A stretch of 9,694 bases of DNA from Bacteroidota bacterium. Its GTDB lineage: Bacteria > Bacteroidota > Bacteroidia > JACCXN01. Below, piece after piece: positions 6,758-9,694 of the stretch (position 1 is the stretch's first letter; each line of letters opens with the position of its first letter). Under the pieces are notes generated by a model. That model made no database searches, had not been told where the DNA came from, and worked only from the letters and a program-made list of their open reading frames with translations. Location of the stretch: positions 1 through 9,694 of the forward strand of contig CANHPJ010000037.1 of the NCBI GenBank assembly GCA_947462515.1, in the 5' to 3' direction. The translations under genes and the position numbers were made by a program.

Positions 6758-6792
6758 TTTTTAATTCATTGGTATAGTAAATCATTTTTTTT
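6748..6792 (+). terminator. Hairpin straddling the pyrB stop codon, possible weak terminator
   Basis: TACCAATTGA (6748-6757) pairs with TCATTGGTA (6766-6774), nine pairs with one bulged T and the loop TTTTTAAT. The left arm includes the TGA stop of pyrB. A long T-run (6785-6792) comes ten bases after the stem, which is further than in a standard intrinsic terminator, so read-through into the STAS gene is possible. Confidence 0.35.
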
Positions 6793-6823
6793 ATCGATTA
6801 ATTTTAGTAAAAACAGTTCCTTT

Positions 6824-7198
6824 ATGAATTTTGAAATAGAAAAAAAAGAAAGTTATACATTGGTTATTTCCAAGGTTGAAAAGCTTGATTCTCAAGTTGT
6901 AAACGAGTTAAAATCTCATTTTGCTGCTATTTCATCTGCTTCGGACAGGAATATTATTTTTGACTTGAGTTTAACACGCTATTGTGATTCATCCGGTTTG
7001 AGCGCTATTTTGATAGGGAACCGTTTGTGTAAGGATGCTAAGGGCTCTTTTATAATTGCCGGTGTTAACTCAGCCATCAAAAAAATTATAAGTATTGCTC
7101 AATTAAATAAGGTATTAAAAATTCTACCTACTTTGTCAGAGGCAGTTGATTATTTATTTATGGAAGAGATAGAGCGGCAACTGGATGATCAGGAATAA
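6824..7198 (+). CDS. STAS-domain protein, anti-sigma factor antagonist type
   Basis: The 124-residue protein is a single soluble STAS domain, close in length to SpoIIAA/RsbV. The core reads NIIFDLSLTRYCDSSGLSAI (43-62). D55-S56-S57-G58 matches the loop whose serine is phosphorylated in SpoIIAA-type antagonists, with S57 the likely site. GSFIIAGVNSAIKKIISIAQL follows, then an acidic C-terminal helix (MEEIERQLDDQE). Such proteins switch between free and phosphorylated forms and bind a partner kinase or anti-sigma factor. No such partner is encoded in this window. The gene is 66 nt after pyrB and 13 nt before rnz, so it is probably co-transcribed with rnz. A functional link to RNase Z is not established by the sequence. 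It could also be a regulatory subunit of some other complex. Confidence 0.9.
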   Translation: MNFEIEKKESYTLVISKVEKLDSQVVNELKSHFAAISSASDRNIIFDLSLTRYCDSSGLSAILIGNRLCKDAKGSFIIAGVNSAIKKIISIAQLNKVLKILPTLSEAVDYLFMEEIERQLDDQE

Positions 7199-7211
7199 AA
7201 AATAAATAATT

Positions 7212-8126
7212 ATGAATTTTGAAATAACTATACTGGGATGTAATTCTGCGATTCCTACTTCCAATAGAAACCCTTCCGCTCAAATACTGAATATATTTGA
7301 GCGTTTTTTTTTGATTGATTGCGGTGAAGGAACTCAAACTCAACTGCGCAAATATAAATTCAGAATACAAAAGATCAATCATATTTTTATCAGTCATCTG
7401 CATGGCGACCATTATTTTGGTTTAATAGGCTTATTGTCCACTTTGCATCTTTTGGGCAGAAAAGATACCTTGCATCTATATGCCAATGCTGACTTGAAGG
7501 AAATTATTAATATTCAGCTTAAAGCATCAGATACCCGATTAAATTATGAATTAAGGTTTCATGATTTACAATACGATAAACCAAGAGTTATTTATGAGGA
7601 TAAATTAATTACTGTTGAAACCATTCCGCTGAATCACCGGATTCCATGTTGTGGTTTTTTATTCAGGGAAAAGCCCAAAGAAAGGACGATAATCAAAGAA
7701 AAGCTTGAGGCCTTTGATATACCACTTTCATTTTATGCCAATATTAAGGCGGGTGCTGATTATAGGAATGATGAAGGTGAATTAATTGCCAATAAGCTGC
7801 TTACTAAAGATCCCTTGCCGTCTCGCTCCTATGCATACTGTTCTGATACGAGTTATTTTGAAAATATCATCAATCAGATTTCCAATGTTGATTTATTATA
7901 TCATGAGGCAACCTTTATGCAGAATATGTCTGATAGAGCCAAGCAAACTTTTCATAGCACCACCATTGAAGCAGGTACCATAGCTAAAAAGGCCTCTGTT
8001 AAAAAATTAATTATTGGGCATTATTCTTCCAGGTATACTGTTTTGGAACCATTACTTGATGAAACAATGAGTGTTTTTGAAAATACAGAACTCGGTCAGG
8101 AAGGAAAAAGCTATACTATAGTTTAA
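7212..8126 (+). CDS. rnz: Ribonuclease Z (tRNase Z), short form
   Basis: RNase Z is a zinc-dependent metallo-beta-lactamase-fold endonuclease that trims the 3' end of tRNA precursors, mainly those lacking encoded CCA. The 304-residue protein has the short-form length. The metal site is complete: SHLHGDH (61-67, ligands H62, H64, D66, H67), H142 in PLNHRI, D212 in YCSDTSY and H270 in IGHYSSRY. HEATF (231-235) and H248 in FHSTT complete the RNase Z pattern. The exosite arm lies at about 150-205 and its tip sequence (DIPLSFYANIKAGADY) lacks the usual glycine-proline pair. ATG 7212 gives the canonical strand-1 start (FEITILGCNSAIPT). It follows the STAS gene by 13 nt and is closed by the terminator at 8187-8209. 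Confidence 0.96.
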   Translation: MNFEITILGCNSAIPTSNRNPSAQILNIFERFFLIDCGEGTQTQLRKYKFRIQKINHIFISHLHGDHYFGLIGLLSTLHLLGRKDTLHLYANADLKEIINIQLKASDTRLNYELRFHDLQYDKPRVIYEDKLITVETIPLNHRIPCCGFLFREKPKERTIIKEKLEAFDIPLSFYANIKAGADYRNDEGELIANKLLTKDPLPSRSYAYCSDTSYFENIINQISNVDLLYHEATFMQNMSDRAKQTFHSTTIEAGTIAKKASVKKLIIGHYSSRYTVLEPLLDETMSVFENTELGQEGKSYTIV

Positions 8127-8151
8127 GTTACATTTCCTTTGTCAGGATAAT

Positions 8152-8171
8152 TTTCAGTTTATTTCAGTTTA
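8152..8171. repeat. Tandem duplication of a 10-mer
   Basis: TTTCAGTTTA occurs twice in direct succession (8152-8161 and 8162-8171) between the rnz stop and its terminator. It is probably a local slippage duplication; no function is suggested. Confidence 0.6.
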
Positions 8172-8186
8172 TTTTTAGAATCCTTC

Positions 8187-8209
8187 AAAACCAGATTTGC
8201 CTGGTTTTT
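8187..8209 (+). terminator. Intrinsic terminator of the rnz transcription unit
   Basis: AAAACCAG (8187-8194) and CTGGTTTT (8201-8208) form a perfect 8-bp stem with a 6-nt loop, and the right arm runs into five T (8205-8209). It lies 60 nt after the rnz stop and before the response regulator's promoter. Confidence 0.78.
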
Positions 8210-8223
8210 AATTTTAAAATCAT

Positions 8224-8254
8224 TTTGTTTTTATCGTTAAGTTCATTAAGTTTG
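8224..8254 (+). promoter_or_regulatory. Bacteroidota-type promoter for the response regulator
   Basis: TTTG (8224-8227) and TAAGTTTG (8247-8254) match the -33 and -7 consensus exactly with a 19-nt spacer, the best promoter in the window. Transcription would start near 8260, leaving a leader of about 30 nt. It sits just after the rnz terminator, so the response regulator is an independent unit. Confidence 0.7.
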
Positions 8255-8289
8255 TTTGCTTATTTAAAATTATTCTAAATAATTAAAAT

Positions 8290-8970
8290 ATGAACCCAAT
8301 TAATGTCTTTGTAGCTGACAGTCAGCAGTTAATATTAGCAGGTTTAAAATCTATTTTATATTCAAACTCCGATTTTGAAATAGTAGGTGAGGCAGAAACC
8401 GGAAATGAGCTACTTGATAAAATTAAGGCCTATACTCCGGATATATTAATTATTGATTTCACTTCAGAACACTTTGAGCTGGAGCAGCTAAAACAAGTTA
8501 ATTTAAAATTTCCTCATTTAAAGATTTTAGCCATTACCCCCCCAAGTTCAAAGTCTGTTATGCAGGCTGCCATAAAAGCAGGAGTAAAAAGCTATTTGTT
8601 AAAAACGTGTGATAAGCTGGAAATTTATGAAGCACTTTATGCAACTGCTAAAGGTGAAAAATTCTACTGTTCGAAAGTTCTTGATGTGATAATTAACGAA
8701 CCTGATTTAGGTTCTGATAAATCCCTTTCGGCCAATTGTGATGGGGTATCGATCTCTGAAAGAGAATCGGAGATTATTGTATTAATTGCCGAAGGATTTT
8801 CCAATAAGGAAATTGCCGATAAATTGTTCTTAAGCCCTCATACGGTTAACACCCACCGTAAAAATATAATGGCAAAAATTGGAGTTAATAATACAGCCGG
8901 CATCGTTATATATGCCGTTAAGGAACAACTAATCTCTCCCAATAAATTTTTATTTTCGGCTGTAAATTGA
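8290..8970 (+). CDS. NarL/FixJ-family response regulator with LuxR-type HTH
   Basis: The 226-residue protein has a receiver domain (about 3-120) and a LuxR/GerE helix-turn-helix (about 153-213). The receiver keeps D10, the phospho-acceptor D56 in ILIIDF, the switch T83 in LAIT and K105 in YLLK. The second acidic residue of the metal pocket is S11, and the usual proline-containing loop after D56 reads TSEHFELEQ. The HTH contains ISERESEIIVLIAEGFSNKEIA and SPHTVNTHRKNIMAKIGVNNTA, which is fully canonical. It should bind DNA as a dimer and control transcription on phosphorylation by an unknown sensor kinase; no kinase gene is adjacent. The reduced acidic pocket leaves open weak or phosphorylation-independent activity. 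Targets are unknown. It has its own promoter and converges on tex. Confidence 0.93.
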   Translation: MNPINVFVADSQQLILAGLKSILYSNSDFEIVGEAETGNELLDKIKAYTPDILIIDFTSEHFELEQLKQVNLKFPHLKILAITPPSSKSVMQAAIKAGVKSYLLKTCDKLEIYEALYATAKGEKFYCSKVLDVIINEPDLGSDKSLSANCDGVSISERESEIIVLIAEGFSNKEIADKLFLSPHTVNTHRKNIMAKIGVNNTAGIVIYAVKEQLISPNKFLFSAVN

Positions 8971-9005
8971 TTCTTTATCAGTTAGGAAAATAAATCATAG
9001 CATTA

Positions 9006-9043
9006 AAAAACCCCATTTAAAGTATTTTTTAAATGGGGTTTTT
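9006..9043. terminator. Bidirectional intrinsic terminator between the response regulator and tex
   Basis: The 16-bp arms 9006-9021 and 9028-9043 are perfect reverse complements (AAAAACCCCATTTAAA and its complement) with a 6-nt loop. The outer A/T tracts act as the U-run on either strand, and the CCCC/GGGG core strengthens the stem. It lies 35 nt after the response regulator stop and 4 nt after the tex stop, so it serves both convergent genes. Confidence 0.92.
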
Positions 9044-9047
9044 AACT

Positions 9048-9694
9048 TTAAGCATCTTTCATTGAAAGACCAATTCTTTTTCTGCTTAAATCTAAATCTA
9101 TAACCCTAACGGTAACCTGTTGGTTAATCTTTATTACTTCGGCAGGATTACTCACATATTGGTTTGCTAAATTGGAAACGTGAACTAGGCCATCCTGTTT
9201 TACACCAATATCAACAAATGCTCCAAAGGCAGTAATGTTCGTCACAATTCCGGGAAGGTTCATTCCCAGAGCCAAGTGTTCCGGTTTGGTAATGCCTGGG
9301 GCAAATTCAAATGCTTTTAGTTTTTTTCTTGGATCTAATCCCGGTTTTGCTAATTCTTGCATGATGTCTTCAAGCGTAGGTAAACCTATTTCTTTAGTGA
9401 CATACTCCGTCAGGTTAATTTTTTTTCGATTCGATTCCTGAAGTATTAAATCTTGAATGGAGCATTTTAAGTTTTTAGCCATTTGTTCAACCGTTCTATA
9501 ACTTTCAGGGTGAACAGCGGTATTGTCAAGTGGATTTTCGGCTCCTCTTATTCTTAAAAAGCCGGCGCATTGTTCAAAAGCTTTGTTGCCCAGTCGAGGT
9601 ATTTTCTTTAATTGTTCTCGATTAGTAAAGCCTCCGTGTTCTTTTCTATATTCAACGATGTTTTGTGCCAGTTGCGGCCCTAAACCCGATACAT
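9048..9694 (-). CDS. tex: Tex family RNA-binding protein, C-terminal part (5' end outside window)
   Basis: On the minus strand the frame is open from the window edge to the TAA at 9048, giving 214 visible residues. It starts in the helix-hairpin-helix region, VSGLGPQLAQNIVEYRKEH, then REQLKKIPRLGNKAFEQCAG (about 9573-9632) and AENPLDNTAVHPE, which are hallmarks of Tex. It ends with one S1 domain (about 9051-9270, GIVTNITAFGAFVDIGVKQDGLVHVS). Tex is a nucleic-acid-binding protein related to eukaryotic Spt6, with suggested roles in transcription or RNA handling; its precise function is unsettled. The ATG at 9482 (MAKNLK) is internal and should not be taken as the start. The protein stops right after the S1 domain, without the long tail found in E. 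coli Tex. Confidence 0.95.
   Translation of the reverse strand, partial: VSGLGPQLAQNIVEYRKEHGGFTNREQLKKIPRLGNKAFEQCAGFLRIRGAENPLDNTAVHPESYRTVEQMAKNLKCSIQDLILQESNRKKINLTEYVTKEIGLPTLEDIMQELAKPGLDPRKKLKAFEFAPGITKPEHLALGMNLPGIVTNITAFGAFVDIGVKQDGLVHVSNLANQYVSNPAEVIKINQQVTVRVIDLDLSRKRIGLSMKDA

Noticed and set aside
9048..9482. A stand-alone 144-residue S1-domain protein starting at ATG 9482.
   Set aside because: The frame continues without a stop to the window edge and encodes the Tex helix-hairpin-helix region, so this is the C-terminus of Tex.

Overview
The window looks like a low-GC chromosomal segment from a member of the Bacteroidota. The evidence is a secreted M1 peptidase ending in a type IX secretion (Por) sorting domain, a six-domain ribosomal protein S1 with the TLGD...LANLKE tail seen in this phylum, promoters of the TTTG/TAnnTTTG type, and start codons preceded by A-rich stretches instead of Shine-Dalgarno motifs. 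I could not place it below phylum from the sequence alone. I see no mobile elements, CRISPR arrays, tRNAs or rRNAs.

Layout. Positions 1-1095 (+) hold the C-terminal part of an M1 zinc metallopeptidase, cut by the window edge. Two minus-strand membrane protein genes follow: a small DgkA-type lipid kinase (1368-1757) and a 240-residue multi-pass membrane protein of unknown function (1923-2645). Divergent from these, rpsA (2935-4755, +) has a clear promoter, a leader with two small hairpins and a strong intrinsic terminator. A small DUF3817-like membrane protein follows (4877-5203). Next comes a plus-strand gene run: pyrR and pyrB overlap by ATGA (5274-6757), then a STAS-domain protein (6824-7198) and ribonuclease Z (7212-8126), closed by an intrinsic terminator. 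A NarL/LuxR-type response regulator with its own promoter (8290-8970) converges on tex (9048-9694, -, cut by the window edge). The two share a near-perfect bidirectional terminator.

How the genes work together. Most are housekeeping: translation (S1), tRNA 3' processing (RNase Z), pyrimidine synthesis (PyrB with PyrR), membrane lipid phosphorylation (DgkA family) and RNA/transcription-associated Tex. The regulatory genes are a STAS switch protein next to RNase Z and an orphan response regulator; no partner kinase is visible for either.

I did not find a convincing new multi-gene system. The points most worth a second look are the almost leaderless pyrR promoter, which leaves no room for a classical PyrR attenuator; the paired hairpins in the rpsA leader; the unknown 240-residue membrane protein; the identical 17-nt start regions of the STAS and RNase Z genes; and the altered acidic pocket of the response regulator.
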